From Crocodylus rhombifer (Eukaryota; Chordata; Crocodylia; Crocodylidae), in contig JAVSML010024265.1 of assembly GCA_038503035.1 (NCBI GenBank), positions 84,225 to 148,224 of the forward strand: a stretch of 64,000 bases of DNA, given 5' to 3'. Position 1 is the stretch's first letter. Each line of letters starts with the position of its first letter. Both the position numbers and the translations under genes were made by a program. A model generated the notes under the pieces. It worked only from the letters and a program-made list of their open reading frames with translations, was not told the DNA's origin and ran no database searches. Below, one piece after another: positions 1 to 12,977 of the stretch.

Positions 1-124
1 CAGAAAATATAGAACAACCTTCTTACTAAAATACATCAGGCTCCCACTGTCTCCTCATTCAGACCCTTTCTAAAGATTTTGGTTTGTGTTATTCTCATGC
101 ACACCCTACTTCAGCCCCATAAAA

Positions 125-330
125 CCTTTCTATTGCAGGAATAATTAAGTACTGGAATTGATTGCCCAGGACAGAGTGTGGAGTTTTTGTCACTGGAGGT
201 TTTTGGGAGCAGGTTAAGCAAATACCTTTCAGGAATGATTTGGGTATCCTGTCTTGGGGCAAAAGGACGAAACCAGGGGACTTCTTGAGGTTCTGCCCAG
301 ACCTATTTTTCATTATTAGATGCTTTTAAA
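125..330 (+). mobile_element. CR1 LINE, 3' end remnant (sense)
   Basis: The stretch reads like the last codons and 3' UTR of a CR1 LINE. It has the usual order of a 'ggaattgattgcccagg' block, a 'cactggaggtttttgggagcaggtta' type block (cut short here), then 'caaatacctttcaggaatgat'. The terminal octamer repeats are not visible. It is strongly diverged and 5' truncated and carries no usable reading frame. The family assignment is from the conserved order of these blocks and is less sure than for the younger CR1 copies in the window. Confidence 0.6.
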
Positions 331-337
331 GCATCTA
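317..337. repeat. 21-bp perfect palindrome
   Basis: Ten-base arms, tagatgcttt and aaagcatcta, flank a single central t. It lies at the edge of the CR1 remnant. It could form a small cruciform; no function can be read from it. Confidence 0.7.
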
Positions 338-339
338 GA

Positions 340-1600
340 TACATATTTATATGTATAAATGTTGTCTTATTTTCAGTCTTTTAGATTGCAAAGGTCTTTG
401 GGATAAAGACTCTGTATTTGTGTCTTGTACAGTACCAAGAAAGCTGTTGGAACTTAATAAAAAAATAGTTTGGGGTTTTCTAATTGGCCAAAGATACTTG
501 CCCCACTGCTACTGACAGAGCTGAACATAACAGGCAGATGCAACTGCTCTGGCTACATGCAATGTCAATAACATCCCAGTCCCAAGTAAAGGATGCTGAG
601 CATCAAACTGCAAGTGCAAATGACAATAGCTGACAAAGAAAACTGTTTCCTGTACCAGAAGCAGAAGGTCTCATCACTGTCCCATTTCCTTTAACAATCC
701 AGAAGAACAATGAGTATGTTCAGGACAAAAACACTGAAAGAGCTTTTTTATGGTCTATGCTTTATCTGAGCAGCATTGATTTTTCAATACTTTTAGCAGA
801 TCCAGCACAACTGGATTAACTAGATAAGGAACCTTTTGCCATTATGTCATTAGTTCAAATTTGAAACAGGTTGATAGTGTCCAAAGGTCACTTTAGCATT
901 ATAATTTTAATAAAGACCAAGACAGGGACAGGTCTTTAAAGGGAATAAAATAATGCTTTAACTTTCATAGGCACTGCACAGCATACACAACTAGACCAAC
1001 TTTGCTGACTGCCAAAGTCAAACTGATAGAGAGTTAGATGATCATCTAGTAGCCAGATGTCTGGCTGTGTAACTTTCTGGCATTAAACAGAATATGGAGA
1101 CAAATCTATGGATTGGATCAATTAACATTATAGTTACCATCTGACAACTGTTTGGTGGCCTTAGCCCAGTTTCTAGAAGACAGGTGTTCACATCACAAAA
1201 ATCACCATCACACTTGGTACCACTAATTGAAATGATAGTTGGCAGTCACAGCAGAAAGGACAACGACTGAACTAGCACAGAGATCAAGCCGCTCTTTCTT
1301 ACCCATAGAGGTTGTCCCTTTAGTTCAGGAGCAGGGGCATATAGAGGAAGTTTGCTTTATCACTGTCTGTTCCATCTATGTTCTGCTAATAGAAATGTTA
1401 CTTTGAATCTGGCAATCTGGCAACTACATCTAGTACTACTTTCACTGAGGTGTATGGGCTTTTTTTATCCCAGTCCTCGAAGTTTTCCTCTCCTCCAGTT
1501 TGTGAGTTTTTTCCCCATTTTATATTTAAAAAAAGGAAACTGAAAAACTTCTAAACTAGATAAAGGAAAGAAGCCTATCAGAATACATGTTTACTCTTAA
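340..1600. other. AT-rich sequence without recognised feature
   Basis: There is no open frame with coding character and no recognisable transposon end. The longest frame (1352-1543, +, 63 codons) has no domain-like pattern. Confidence 0.5.
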
Positions 1601-1604
1601 GGCA

Positions 1605-1910
1605 ATACTTCTGAAGCTCTTTAGACTCAAGGCACCCACTGTTAGACTGAAGGCAATCCTTGGAAAATGCCAGCTCATAGTTTCACTCATTTTTTAACTA
1701 CAGAAAAATAACAGAATAATTCTTCTGTTGCAGAGAACTGAGAGAGACCACAACAGGCCAGAATGTTTTTAACACTATGGATTTTTTAAATCTGAGTTTG
1801 TATCTGGTGAATCATGTTTGCACATCTAGCAATGCTAACACTGCATGGCACCCTGCAACACCCTTGAAAAGCTCTCAAGGCACCCTGGCTCAAAATTGCT
1901 GACTTAAGGG
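1605..1910. mobile_element. hAT (Charlie-like) non-autonomous remnant
   Basis: The left side reads 'tttagactcaaggcaccc' and the right side reads 'aaggcaccctggctcaaaat', a mirrored arrangement typical of short hAT MITEs whose ends resemble 'cagtggttctcaa'. The outermost bases are degraded and I could not define a target-site duplication, so the ends are approximate. There is no coding content. Confidence 0.45.
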
Positions 1911-1914
1911 GATG

Positions 1915-3545
1915 CATTTTAAAAGAAGAGGCAATAGATGCATTTACAGAAAGATGCTCACACCTGGACTGGTACAGTATCCCTTTCTTCTATATTTTAC
2001 AATAATCAAAACATTTATGGAAACAGTTACCTATTCAATGGAGCTTTGCAGGCATTCTTGATGACTATATAAATGGGGTTCTATTTTTGGCAAATATCCA
2101 TTTTGTTTCCCAATTGATTTGAAGGATAAGCTGAAAAGTATTAAAATGCAAAGAAAGAAGAGGGAAGGCAATAAACCTTTCACAGACCGTTGAGATTTCT
2201 ACTTTGTCAAAGTCCCACTGGTATCAGCAACTTTGACTTATATTTTTAAGGAGGAGTGAGTGGGGGTGTTGCTGATCTAGATGTTTACTATAAAGCTATC
2301 CATAACAACATCTCATCTTCATATACATTACTTTTGATTATTAATCTATAAATGTACAAGCCAATAGTGATGTAAGAAAATATACCTACCATTACACATA
2401 TAAAAGGCAAAAGTTTTGACTATTTTCCTAGCCTATTCACAATCCAGAAAAGCAATGATACATTCAAGACTAAACACATTAATGAAAGAACTTTTATATG
2501 ATTTATACTTCAATTGTACTTTATTGATTTTTAATACTTTTAGCAGATACAGCATAATTATAGCCAACAATGCAAATCCTGCACGTAAGAAATGCAATTA
2601 GTTTGGAGACACTGAACACTTTGCAAGCTGTGTCAGGAAAAAATAAAAGATGAAATAGTTTGCTCTAGCACTGGGATTTCCTGGTTCTGGCTCACTATAT
2701 TTTAGAGGCTAGCAATAATATGGGGAATCATGCCCTCTACTCCACTCCCATGCTCAATACAAAAGGCTGAAGGATGAGAAAGATCTGAGTCAAAGGTATT
2801 TGTCTAATGAAGCACTTAGTTGATAAGCAGTTTCTGCAAATGAGAATGCTTCATAAACTGCCACCTTAATTTGAAAGGTATCATTATTATTTGTTTTGAG
2901 AAGTAGCCACTCTCTGGGGAATTGGAGCCTGATCCAGCATGCTTTTACTCATGGAAATAATCCTTTATTATGTGAACAGTCTTGATTTGTTACATTTTGC
3001 CTAATACAGAGACCAAAGTATTTACTTGCAATCAGATGGCTTAATTAAGAATAATATAAACAATAAAGAATGAATGAACAAATTTAAATGTCCGAAAGAG
3101 AGCACCATGCTGGTGTCTTAACTAGTTGCAACATAGTCCTTCTAAGATGTTATGGAGGTTCCATGCATGGAAGATGAAGTACTCAGAGAAGCATGACAGC
3201 ATTTTCCCTACTTCTATACAGTTATATGCACTACATTACTTACATGAGTAGTCCCAGTGGTATTAGATGGGACAGGGATTTGACCTTTGTGTTGCTGCTG
3301 TTTACCTGGGCTCTTGCTTCTGGTCTCACAGGATAGGTAATGTTTACACAATAAAGTTCATCTGAATTCAAGTGGGATGTGACTTTGAAGTGAAGCATAC
3401 TGGTATATCCTTAAATAAATCCATGTGTAGAGATTCTTATTTCAGAATAGGAGTTCCTTTTTTCTATTTAATTTAATCCATTGGATTGATAAATGAAGAA
3501 TAAAAGCATCTTTTTCCTGGTTAATTTAACCAAGTAGGTTAATAT
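1915..3545. other. AT-rich sequence without recognised feature
   Basis: Low-GC DNA with scattered short frames of at most about 60 codons and no recognisable repeat ends. Confidence 0.5.
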
Positions 3546-3547
3546 TG

Positions 3548-4020
3548 TGAAATCAAAGAATCATAGCTTAAGGGACATGTAGTTCAGCCTTACAGTACGT
3601 AAACCATCCTGGACAGAGGAATCCATCCTCCTCTCCAATGACAAACCTTTAACAACTTCCCTACAATTTCTAATCCCTAAGTGTTCTGACACTTAGTTTT
3701 CCAAGGCTTAACCTAAATCTGTCTTCCTAGAGATTAAACCTGTTGCTTTTGTTTGACTCTTAGCAGCTTGAGAGAAAAAAAATGCTATTCTCTTTCATGG
3801 CAATCTTTCAAATATTTAGAAGCTCTTGTATCACCCATTTATCTTCTGTTCTCCAGACATTTCCATTTCTTTCAAACTTTGCTTTTGTGGTTTTGCAGTC
3901 CAAATCCCTAGTCATTTTCATTGCTTTCCTTTGGATCTTGTCCCATCTGTCCACCTCCTTCTTAGAGTGTGGAATATATCCATGTTAAGACCAACCTGAA
4001 CTCTCCTAAGTAAATTTCTG
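3548..4020 (-). mobile_element. CR1-clade LINE, 3' portion (antisense)
   Basis: The segment opens with 'aaagaatcatagcttaagg', the reverse complement of a CR1 3' end. It continues through the antisense of the C-terminal part of ORF2, with typical phrases such as 'gctttcctttggatcttgtcc'. It is old: the frame is interrupted on the minus strand and the 5' side is truncated near 4020. CR1-clade membership is inferred from this phrase order; the subfamily is not resolved. Confidence 0.65.
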
Positions 4021-4024
4021 CCCT

Positions 4025-4610
4025 GACCATTTTTTTTCTTTGAAGAAATTCACTTGAGTTATTTCTGATGTGTGAACCTGCCCATTCCCACTATCAAGAG
4101 TTTTTAATAAAATGTTTGAAGTCCAATATGCATTGTAATTTAGATTATATACTTTTTCCCCAATAGAAATAATGTAGGTTAGAAGAGGGAGATTACAGTG
4201 GGCTGTGCTTACTCCCTTAAGCTTTCCTTAGCTTTCCTTAGTGTAAAACCAGTATACAAAAATACAGCTAGACTAGATATACCCTGCATGCCAATGTTGA
4301 CAGACACTGTGGTCCTGAAAACAAGTTTTAAAAGACATAGCTAAATTATTGATAGTTATATTGGATCAGAACCATTTCCTGCCTGTCTTTGCATTGTGGT
4401 GCTGAGGCAAACTGTGCCATCTGCCTGAGCTTTGTGACAATGTAGGACAAACATATCCTAAACAGTCTGGTAGTCTCTATGAGGCTGCAAAACAACACCT
4501 ATGCTATTGCCCAGCCCTTCCTGCTGCCTATAGAAGGCTCCTGTGTTTCTTCACAGCTAGGGCTTTGAGGTTAATATTGAAGAGGCACTGTATTATGTAC
4601 CATGCCTTGT
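4025..4610. other. Sequence without recognised feature
   Basis: Mixed-composition DNA with no coding-like frame and no transposon end that I can recognise. The only visible oddity is a short tandem 'agctttccttagctttcctta' type repeat near 4219. Confidence 0.45.
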
Positions 4611-4616
4611 GAACTT

Positions 4617-5050
4617 TCCCTCTATTCAGCACAGTGAGGCCACAGCTGGGGTATTGTGTTCAGTTTTGGGCCCCCCACTACAGAAAGGATGTGAACAAAC
4701 TGGAGAGAGTCTAGTGGAAGGCAGCAAGAAGGATTTGGGGGCTGGGGCACATGACTTACAAGGAGAGGTTGAGGGAATTGGGCTTATTTAGTCTACAGAA
4801 GAGAAGACTGAGAGGGGATTTAATGGCAGGCTTCAACTACCTGAAATGGGGTTCAAAAGAGGATAGAGCTAGGGTGTTCTCAGTGGTGGCAGATGACAGA
4901 AAAAGGAGCAACAGTCTCCAGTTGGACCAAGGGAAATTTATGTTAGATATTAGGAAGAATTTTCTCATTAGAGGGTACAACACTGGACCAGGTTACCCAG
5001 AGAGGTGATGCAATCTTCATCCTTGGAGGTTTTTAAAACCTGGCTAGACA
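4617..5050 (+). mobile_element. CR1 LINE A, 3' ORF2 part (left half of a split copy)
   Basis: This is the sense-strand C-terminal region of CR1 ORF2, running from the 'gtgaggccacagctggggta' block to 'tttttaaaacctggctagaca'. Frames at 4609-4791 and 4751-5008 are pieces of the same protein separated by an indel. The element stops inside the usual 'ggctagacaaag' block and resumes at 6151, after a second CR1. It is 5' truncated, as most CR1 copies are, and non-functional. Confidence 0.85.
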
Positions 5051-6150
5051 CTGTCTCTCACCCCATTCTAATTAAGAAATTTGGCGTCTGTGGTGTCAAT
5101 GCCTACACAGTCAGATGGGTCACAAACTGGCTGGAGGGCCGCACTCAGAGGGTGGTGGTGGATGAGTCTTTTTTGACCTGGAGAGATGTAGGCAGTTGGG
5201 TCCCTCAGGACTTGGTCCTCAGGCCTGCACTGTTCAACATCTTCATCAGCGACTTGGATGAGGGGGTGAAAAGCACCTTGTTCAAATTCACGGATGACAC
5301 TAAGATGTGGGGAGAAGTGGGCATGCTGGAGGAGAGGGACAGGCTGCAACTAGATCTAGATAGGTTACAGGGGTGGGTAGATGGGAACAGGACTGGATTC
5401 AATACTGACAAGTACTGCACCTGGGGAGGAAGAACCAGCACCATACCTACAGGCTGGGGAACTCCCTTCTTGTTAGCACAGAGGCAGAAAAGGATATTGG
5501 AGTCATTATTGATTCAAAAATGAACATGGGCCACCAATGTGAGGACACGGTCAGTAGGGCTATCCAGACCTTGTCATGCATCCACAGATGCATCATGAGC
5601 AGGGCCAAGGCCCCCTCTATATGACACTGGTCAGGCCGCAGTTGGAGTACTGTGTCCAGTTCTGGGCGCTGCACTTCAGGAGGGATCTGGGCAACATGGA
5701 GAGGGTCCAGAGGAGGGCCACTCACATGATCAGGGGGCAGCAGGGCAGGCCCTATGAGGAAAGGCTATGAGATCTGAACCTGTTCAGCTTCCATAAGAGA
5801 AGGCTGAGGGGGGATCTGGTGGCCATCTATAAACTGGTCAAGGGGGACCAGCAGGCAATGGGAGAGTCCCTGTTCCCCCGAGCACTACTGGGAGTAACAA
5901 GGAATAATGGCCATAAGTTGACCTATAGTAGATTCAGGCTAGATAACAGGAGGCACTACTTCACAGTCAGGGGGATCTTGAACCAACTTCCAAAGGGCGT
6001 GGTGCTCGCTCCTACCCTGGGGGTCTGCAAAAGGAGGCTAGATAATCACCTAGCCAGGGTTGTTTGACCCCAGCGCTCTTTCCTGCCATGGCAGGGGGTT
6101 GGACTTGATGATCTACTCAGGTCCCTTCTGATCCTAGAAACTATGAAATT
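5051..6150 (+). mobile_element. CR1 LINE B, 5'-truncated, inserted into CR1 A
   Basis: This is a sense CR1 that starts within the reverse transcriptase palm region and runs to a CR1 3' end ('ggacttgatgatctactcag' ... 'ctatgaaatt'). Flanking copies of agaca (5046-5050 and 6151-6155) fit a target-site duplication. The interrupted CR1 A sequence becomes continuous when B is removed. The unit is about 1.1 kb, against a full CR1 of several kb, so it is a dead-on-arrival copy. Confidence 0.85.
5060..6067 (+). pseudogene. CR1 B reverse transcriptase fragment
   Basis: Three frames (to 5523, 5576-5770 and 5819-6067) together cover the palm-to-C-terminus part of a CR1 ORF2. Visible landmarks are a degenerate substrate-binding motif (WVPQDLVLRP where GVPQGSVLGP is usual), then LFNIFISDLDEG, and an intact catalytic pair in FTDDTKM. 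The endonuclease and RT fingers are absent because of 5' truncation. Frameshifts near 5450-5520 and a stop near 5768 break the frame. No activity is expected. Confidence 0.8.
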
Positions 6151-6255
6151 AGACAAAGTTTTGGCTAGGATGATCTAGTCGGGGATGGTCCTGCTTTGAG
6201 CAGGGGTTGGACTAGATGACCTCCTGAGCTCCCTTCCAACCCTAATTTTCAAGTT
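6151..6255 (+). mobile_element. CR1 LINE A, 3' UTR (right half of the split copy)
   Basis: It resumes CR1 A after the CR1 B insertion with 'agacaaagttttggctagg', then the hallmark CR1 tail 'ggttggactagatgacctcc' and 'cttccaaccctaat'. It ends near 6252, where unique sequence starts. Confidence 0.85.
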
Positions 6256-6259
6256 GTCA

Positions 6260-9200
6260 CTTGAGTAGGGCAGCACAGCCCAAGCAGGTATCTCCTGGTT
6301 GACAGCTTCAAAACTGTTAACCAGGTATGAAATCAGGGGCCCATAAAGTAAATAAATGCCACTTCCCTTTGGAGAATCTCCCCTTCCCTCTGCAAGCATC
6401 GACTACTGCTTTCCCTCATCTGCTGTTTAACCTTGTCTTGTACCTTTCTCCCTGCCTAGCAGCTATTACTGTCTAACATGTAATTTATTGACAAAGAAGA
6501 TACATGTGTCTTGTGTTGGTATCTCCTCAAGCTATTGTTTTTTTTTATCCAAGAAATTTCTTTGTTGTCTCTGTTACATTTTATATAGTGATAGACACCT
6601 GTTGCCTGTGTCAGCTTTTACTGAGAGAGAAAAACAAAGATGAGAGAGGAGGAAGATATTGGTCTAGAGAAATTACAACCATATGCTTGGAGAGATAGAA
6701 AATACCTTTATTGTTCCCTGTCCCTCTCCCTTAGATGATTATGACCCCCAATCAACGATGCAGCCTCACGAGAAATATCTGGTTAACAGCCACTCTGGGA
6801 AAAATCACCTTCTCCTTCCTCCTATGACTCCAGTGGGATTGCACATGTAACAAGGAGAACAGGGTCTCTACCATTCTTTGTATTTTGCAGGCTGTTATTT
6901 TATGCTGTATTCTGTTATGTTATGTTGCTCTGGATGACTTCTCTGTCTGCCTAGGGTTTATGCCTGGCTACCATCCCTCCAGAACTGCCTTCCAGTGAAA
7001 TGCTCTTTCTTACTGATGTGAGGTACAGAAAGCTGGAGCAAGTTTAACTGGGTCAACAACTTGCAAATATATTCGTTGATGCTACAGAAGAATCAGTGCA
7101 GAAAATGATAAGTGACACCAAAAATGCCTGGCTAATTTCCAACCAAATCAATTACAGTATATAAATTAAAAGAACACAAGGATATCTCTTAAGTTACAGT
7201 TAGGGTCCCGTCCCTCCCAACCCAGTATGAGAGACCAAAACTACCACAGTTAGCAAGAGTAAAACAGACCTCAGTTGCTTCTCTCTGTTAGCAAAGGATA
7301 CACTGTTTTCTGAATCTCACCTTCCCAGTGGGGTTGGGACTCTGGCACCTTTCCCCACCCTAACCATACTGTGCAGAGACCAGGGTCTACTTGTGAAGAG
7401 GGAGCTGGGTAGAGGAGGAACATGCATGAAGTGGTGAGGCCAGCTACATCCTCCTCGGGTGCATTTCCCCTCCAGAAACAATCAGGGAATCTGCTCAAAA
7501 GTAAATAGAGCCAGAGGCTGCATTAACCTTTGTGTGGAGCTCCTCCCTGCCTTGGCAATGTGACTAACAGCTGGAAGCCCTGTCAGCACGACTCCACTGA
7601 AACCTCACCGACAGGGCAGAGAAATAACTGCAAGGAACTGGGAAGCAGCACAGAATAAAAGAGTCTTTCTTCATAAATGCCTAGTCGCTGGCAGATCTCC
7701 TGAGATCTTCCCCTGCCTAATCAGGGGTAACAAGAGAGAAGAGACAATCTAAACTGACGTCTCCCTGAATGAAGAATTTTGCCCAAACTGTTCAGTGGAA
7801 TTCCCTGTCTTCTGTGCTGGCTAGTGCAAGATCTGACAACTGGTAATCCATTGGCTGCATGCTGGCCACAAGGGGTTAATCTGCACCCTCCCAGCCAGGG
7901 CTTGGGGTGATTCAGGGTATTGGCACAATGCAGTGTAAGGGGCCCACATGGTGCAGAGTGCAGCTCAAGAAGCATATAGCCTAGGGGCTGTGGCCTGCAC
8001 AGCATTTAGCTCAGGGCCCACAGCCACTCAGAGTCAAACAGCCTTGATCTGACCTGTTGTCAGGTCCTTAGAAATTTATATTCTCTAAAAATTGAAAGGG
8101 CATTGTCAAATTGTTTACCTGGTGCCTTGCTATTGCTCTGTAACAATATTGTAGATAACATCCTTATTAACAAAACAATGAACAGTGAAGGGAATGCATT
8201 GAAGCTGCAACAGAATTAACTGCATTGTTTAGGGCTTATTCCAGAGAGGCTTGAAATGAACCTTTCAGAATATAACAAATACAGGGAATGATTCTGATTC
8301 TGTTTATGCTTAAGAGAAAAACAGCTATTTTTCCTGACACCACCTGGTGTAAGGTATGGCCATGGTATTGGAAGTGTGACCTCTGTAGGACTAATTTGTA
8401 GCCAAGTTAAAATGTGGCTGCTGGAACAGGAATTTAGACTTAATCCCCACATCACAGATGCAAACACAACAGATATTAAACCAGAAAGGATCACTCTGAT
8501 GCCCTACATTTCAGGCTTCCTTTGATGGCTCCAGGGGATATAAAGGTGTTTTACTGTTTCCTTTTCTTCCTCTCTAGAGGCATCTGGTTCAGTCAGATGG
8601 TTCAAATTGCACATGATCACATCTATTGTATGGTTCATTCTCCATTGTCTCTTTTTCCAGTAGACTATCTTTTTTGGCCTTTCCCAAGAACTTTTACTGA
8701 GAACTAAAATATTTGTTTCTGGAATTTCCATCTGGTGTTAAGAGGATGAGAAACAGGTTCCTGTCAGTGACACTCCCTGTGAATCAGGAAGGTTGTTGTT
8801 GTTACAGTGTTACACATATCTGAGTTGTATGCCTCTTCCCACCCCCAATGCTGCATGCTGTAGGGTAGCTACACAGAGTTCATTTCGGGAATCCACATAA
8901 CACCGATAAGTCCACTGTTGCAGTAGGAGGGAGAACATCTCTGTATTTGCACACTGTTTTATAGAGTACATGAATTTACCATTGAAGAAACCAGGTTTCC
9001 CATCATCCAAAAATGCTATAAATAAAAATAAATTATAGATAAAAGTGAAACTATACTTAATATTGTATTCTTCTGGGTTTGGGATGACACTGGAACTCTC
9101 AAGTGGCTGCATACAGTAGAACCACAAATAAGTTAGGCTGTTATCTCTGAAAACACCATTCTATTTTTCCATTGTCCCTGGTGGCTGATATGTCATCTGC

Positions 9201-12000
9201 TTTAGATGTCAATGTATATATTTATTTACTACTTTCCCCTGGGCATAGTGCCAAATAATTTTAGAGTTGTGTTCTATCGTCTTTCAAGTCAGGAAAAATG
9301 CCTAAGAGAACCTCAGCCAAAATGTCCACATTCTGCTGGCCTGTAGAGTGGGGACATTTTATGTTATGCCTATATTTTTAAGCTGATGTCCCATTGTGCT
9401 GGCCACAGGAAGGAATCAGTCATCACAGGATGCTGACAAATAAACAAGGTATAGTGAATTAAAAGAGAATGGAGATTTACCATATGTCAGCTGCTCCACT
9501 TTGACTGACTGCATGTCTGCCCTCTTGGCCTGTGATAAGTGAAAGCTAAACCAGGATAGTTTAGCCCTGTTTCACTGAGGACCAAGCTTCCTTAGTTTAG
9601 TTTCATGTACCGCAAGGTAAGTGTGGGCACACAGACCATGGAGGGGTTCATGCATTGCAAATCTCCACCCCCTTAACTCACTGTAATTTGTTCATCTGTC
9701 TGTACCCATGTTGTGTCATTCCACTTTAGCTTCACCTATTAGAGTATCTAGAAGAGATGGTTGAAGCAGATCTTATAGCAAAGTATTTCATTTCTAATTC
9801 AACTTCTTTCTCAATCCATCCATCAGGTGAAATTTTAATAATGGATGATTTTGGGGGCAGGGGTCCTGGAAGTAGAGGCATCCTCCTTTGAACTGGATAT
9901 TTTCTCCTTAACTTTCACACTGATCTCAAACTTCTGACTCTAGATGTGGCTGGGTGGAGCTGAGGGCATTTCTTGTTTTCAGATTTCCTCAGTGTCTCTT
10001 ACCCTTTTAAGGAAGACTTCCTTGTATGAAATTCTGTGGAACCAACAATCTCTCAGGACCCATCTAGATGTAAGTACATCTTTTTTTTTACCCTTCCAGG
10101 TTCGCATGCGTATAAAATTGTTTGTTCCAACATATCATGCCACCATACCTGAGTCAGCCATTAAGTCTTTCTGGAAACTCTCCAAGCTCTGTTGCACAGT
10201 ATCTGAAAGAGCATATGGTACAGACTTTCCAAACTTACTGACCCACAGAGAACTAATTAAAATTTTAGCAGAAATCCTAGACCAGATCTTGACCACTTTG
10301 ACTTTTTCCTCATCCTATCAAACACAGTATTTCCTTATCCTTTTGAACACTTGCCCAATATTAAAGGAAATCAGATGATCTATGATTTTAATAAATTGTC
10401 TGTCATCTTCTGTAACCTGATATTAGAACCCCTAAAGAAAGCTAAGCAAGGTTGTGACACCCAGACATAGATTGTTTCAGTGTGTGCAAGGTAGAAAAGG
10501 TAAGTGTTAAATTCATAATGACTAGAAAGGTTAGAAATTAGCATACTTCAAGAAGGACCATATACTTTATGCATTCCAGCAGAAGATGCCACATACAAGA
10601 GAAGATGCCTGAGAAGTCATCTGTCCCCACCTCCGTGTCCTAGCATTCTGGACAATGCTGGATGTCTTAGAGTTAAACCAATAAATAAGCTCCTTTGCCT
10701 GAATTGAAGCTTAAAAGAATTCTAGGTTTTGCCAAGAATACCAATCTTCAAAATATGTGAAATGTACTGACGAGCTACCGTTACTGACATGTCCCTCTCT
10801 GTTTCTTGTCCAAATCTACAGTGAACTTAAAATTCACTTTTTTGTAAATATTCTCTTCTATTTGTTCAAAAGCCATTCTTTCTGCAAACATTCCTGCCAG
10901 TAAATTAATTCAGTCGGAGTAATGGAAAGCTAACAGAAAAAGGGGCAGGAATGCAGGCAAAGTGATGTCAAATAAATAGTCAGAAGAAAAATATTAAGGT
11001 ATTTGCCAAAGACCATTTAAGGGTAGTCATAGACATATAGATTTCAGAAAAATTGAAAGAAATATGTTAGGGCTACATAAAACTAACCTACCTTAGACAC
11101 AAAAGCAGAGCAATAATATAACATCCAATAATTATATTTACCCTCTCTATGCACTTCCTCCCACTAATGTTGTGTAAAAATATATCTTGTAGGAGGATAT
11201 TTGCAGCAAACTGAAATTCCCATCTATGCTGCGAAAGGTCTCAATTAACTTAAATAGGTATCAGCTTGATCACTGATTTAAACATTTAACAATATACCTT
11301 TATATGTGAAAATGATTGTATATAAAGTAAGGAAGGGTGTCACTGGCTTGGGGCTACTGAATAAGCAGAACCACCAGTTGCATTATTAAAAGAAGGTGTG
11401 CCTCTAATTTTTTCCTGCGGCAGGTAAAACCAAAAGATAGTTCTCAAATGTCAAAATGCTAGTGTTAGTGAATGTAGTGTAGGAGACAAAATTCCCAATG
11501 CTTCTGTAGCTAAAACAAACTTTAAGGAGGATTCTAGCACTTTTGTAATGATGGAATACAACCTTAGGCAATATAAATTCATAATCTCTCAGGATGAATG
11601 GCCTTTAAAAATGCAACAGATTACCCAGTTCACCACTGAAATGGGATTTGCTCTGCCAGCCATACAAGACATGTAACACAGCCTATGAAATTGTAGATTA
11701 ACATAGCTCTTTTGCCTGCCTCTCATTTGTTTGGATAATGTTATCCAGATAGAACAAAGCAGATGGAAAACTGCCCTATACATACAGGTGGATAGGAAAT
11801 CCTTTAGTTTCAGGGAATTTTGCTGTATCCAACAATATGCCCCCAGTTACTGGTTCCTACCATACCCAATTTCAGGAGCCAGTCAGGACAATCTGCAACT
11901 GGGAAAAGTTTATCTAAAGTATACCTTGGCCAGCAGAACAATCTCAAAGGAACTGTTACTATTAGATTACTACTACTATAACTACTTAGAACAGGCCTTA
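6260..12000. other. Long stretch without identified genes
   Basis: Mostly AT-rich DNA. The longest frames are 9944-10378 (+, 144 codons) and 8810-9127 (-, 105 codons). Neither shows a recognisable domain, signal sequence or low-complexity bias typical of genes. A slightly GC-richer patch at about 7.84-8.03 kb looks repeat-like, but I could not assign it. Unrecognised exons cannot be excluded by eye. Confidence 0.45.
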
Positions 12001-12011
12001 GATCACTTTAA

Positions 12012-12312
12012 CTTCTACCAGGGAGTGTCTACATGTCACCCTACGGTAACATAGTGTCATGCTATGTTGTTGTACAGCGTGCTACGGTGACATAGCAATC
12101 ACATGTGTCTATACAAGATCACCAGCTACGTCGTTATTGTGGTGCACTCCCCGGGTATAGCACACCTCTATGGTGATGTAGTGGAGAAATCTACCTGTGT
12201 GCTGCGTGCATGGCACAGTAACTGCCCATACTTTAGTACTTCCAAAAGGAAGTACCAAAGCACAGTGCTGTAGCAATGTCACCATAAAGCAATGTGTAGA
12301 TGCACCTCCAGG
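12012..12312. mobile_element. MITE-like inverted-repeat element
   Basis: The left boundary 'agggagtgtctacatgtc' and the reverse complement of the right boundary ('ccctggaggtgcatctacac') are similar. This suggests terminal inverted repeats around a core of about 300 bp with several internal 'acggtgacatagc' type repeats. No clear target-site duplication was found. The class (hAT or Harbinger) is undecided. Confidence 0.4.
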
Positions 12313-12600
12313 GGGTGAACTACTGACTGAATCCAGGATTAGAGCATGGGAAGATGCTTCAGAATCACTTTATTCCTTCTCTGGGTCTTGCATTAAGCGC
12401 AGATCAGCAAACCTTGAGGAACTGGCCCCAAGCATATATATTTTCTTATTATGTGATAAACATGTTGTCAGTGGAAATACTGCTTCTTATAGACATCTCT
12501 CTATACAAGTTTGCACCCTAGACACTGGATACTTTACCCGTGATCCCATATAGGTTGCCATAGAAAATCACAATAGGTTTGTACTGGAATCATTTGATGC

Positions 12601-12682
12601 GGGACAGTACATTGTCCGAGTATAAGTAATGCTTTGATACCGGGACAGTACATTGTCCGAGTATAAGTAATGCTTTGATACC
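12601..12682. repeat. Perfect 41-bp tandem duplication
   Basis: Two identical 41-bp units (12601-12641 and 12642-12682) begin with gggacagtacattgtccg and end with gctttgatacc. A partial related end ('catttgatgc') precedes them. The lack of divergence suggests a recent slippage or duplication event. Confidence 0.9.
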
Positions 12683-12977
12683 AATTGTATTTGAAACGAT
12701 AGCTTTGCAAGGTGCGACATGCCCAATTCATCCATGTGTGCAGGTGAACTCAAATATCCAGTTCCTTATACACCGGCAATAACAGTTTCATTGCTTGTCA
12801 AGAGCATGAGGGAGGATGATCCTATGAAGATCTGCACAATTTGCTGTGAGTGATGGGTCTACAGATGATGAGGCTTGGATAATGCTACCAACTCAGCATT
12901 TGACACAAATTAGCATCCTCTTTGTACCCATCAGCAGAAGGAGAAGAAACTCACTGGAATTGGGCATAGAGACTACA

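Noticed and set aside
9944..10378. 144-codon + frame as a possible gene
   Set aside because: No domain-like pattern, no splice-compatible context that I can support, and an AT-rich surrounding. One such frame is expected by chance in 64 kb.
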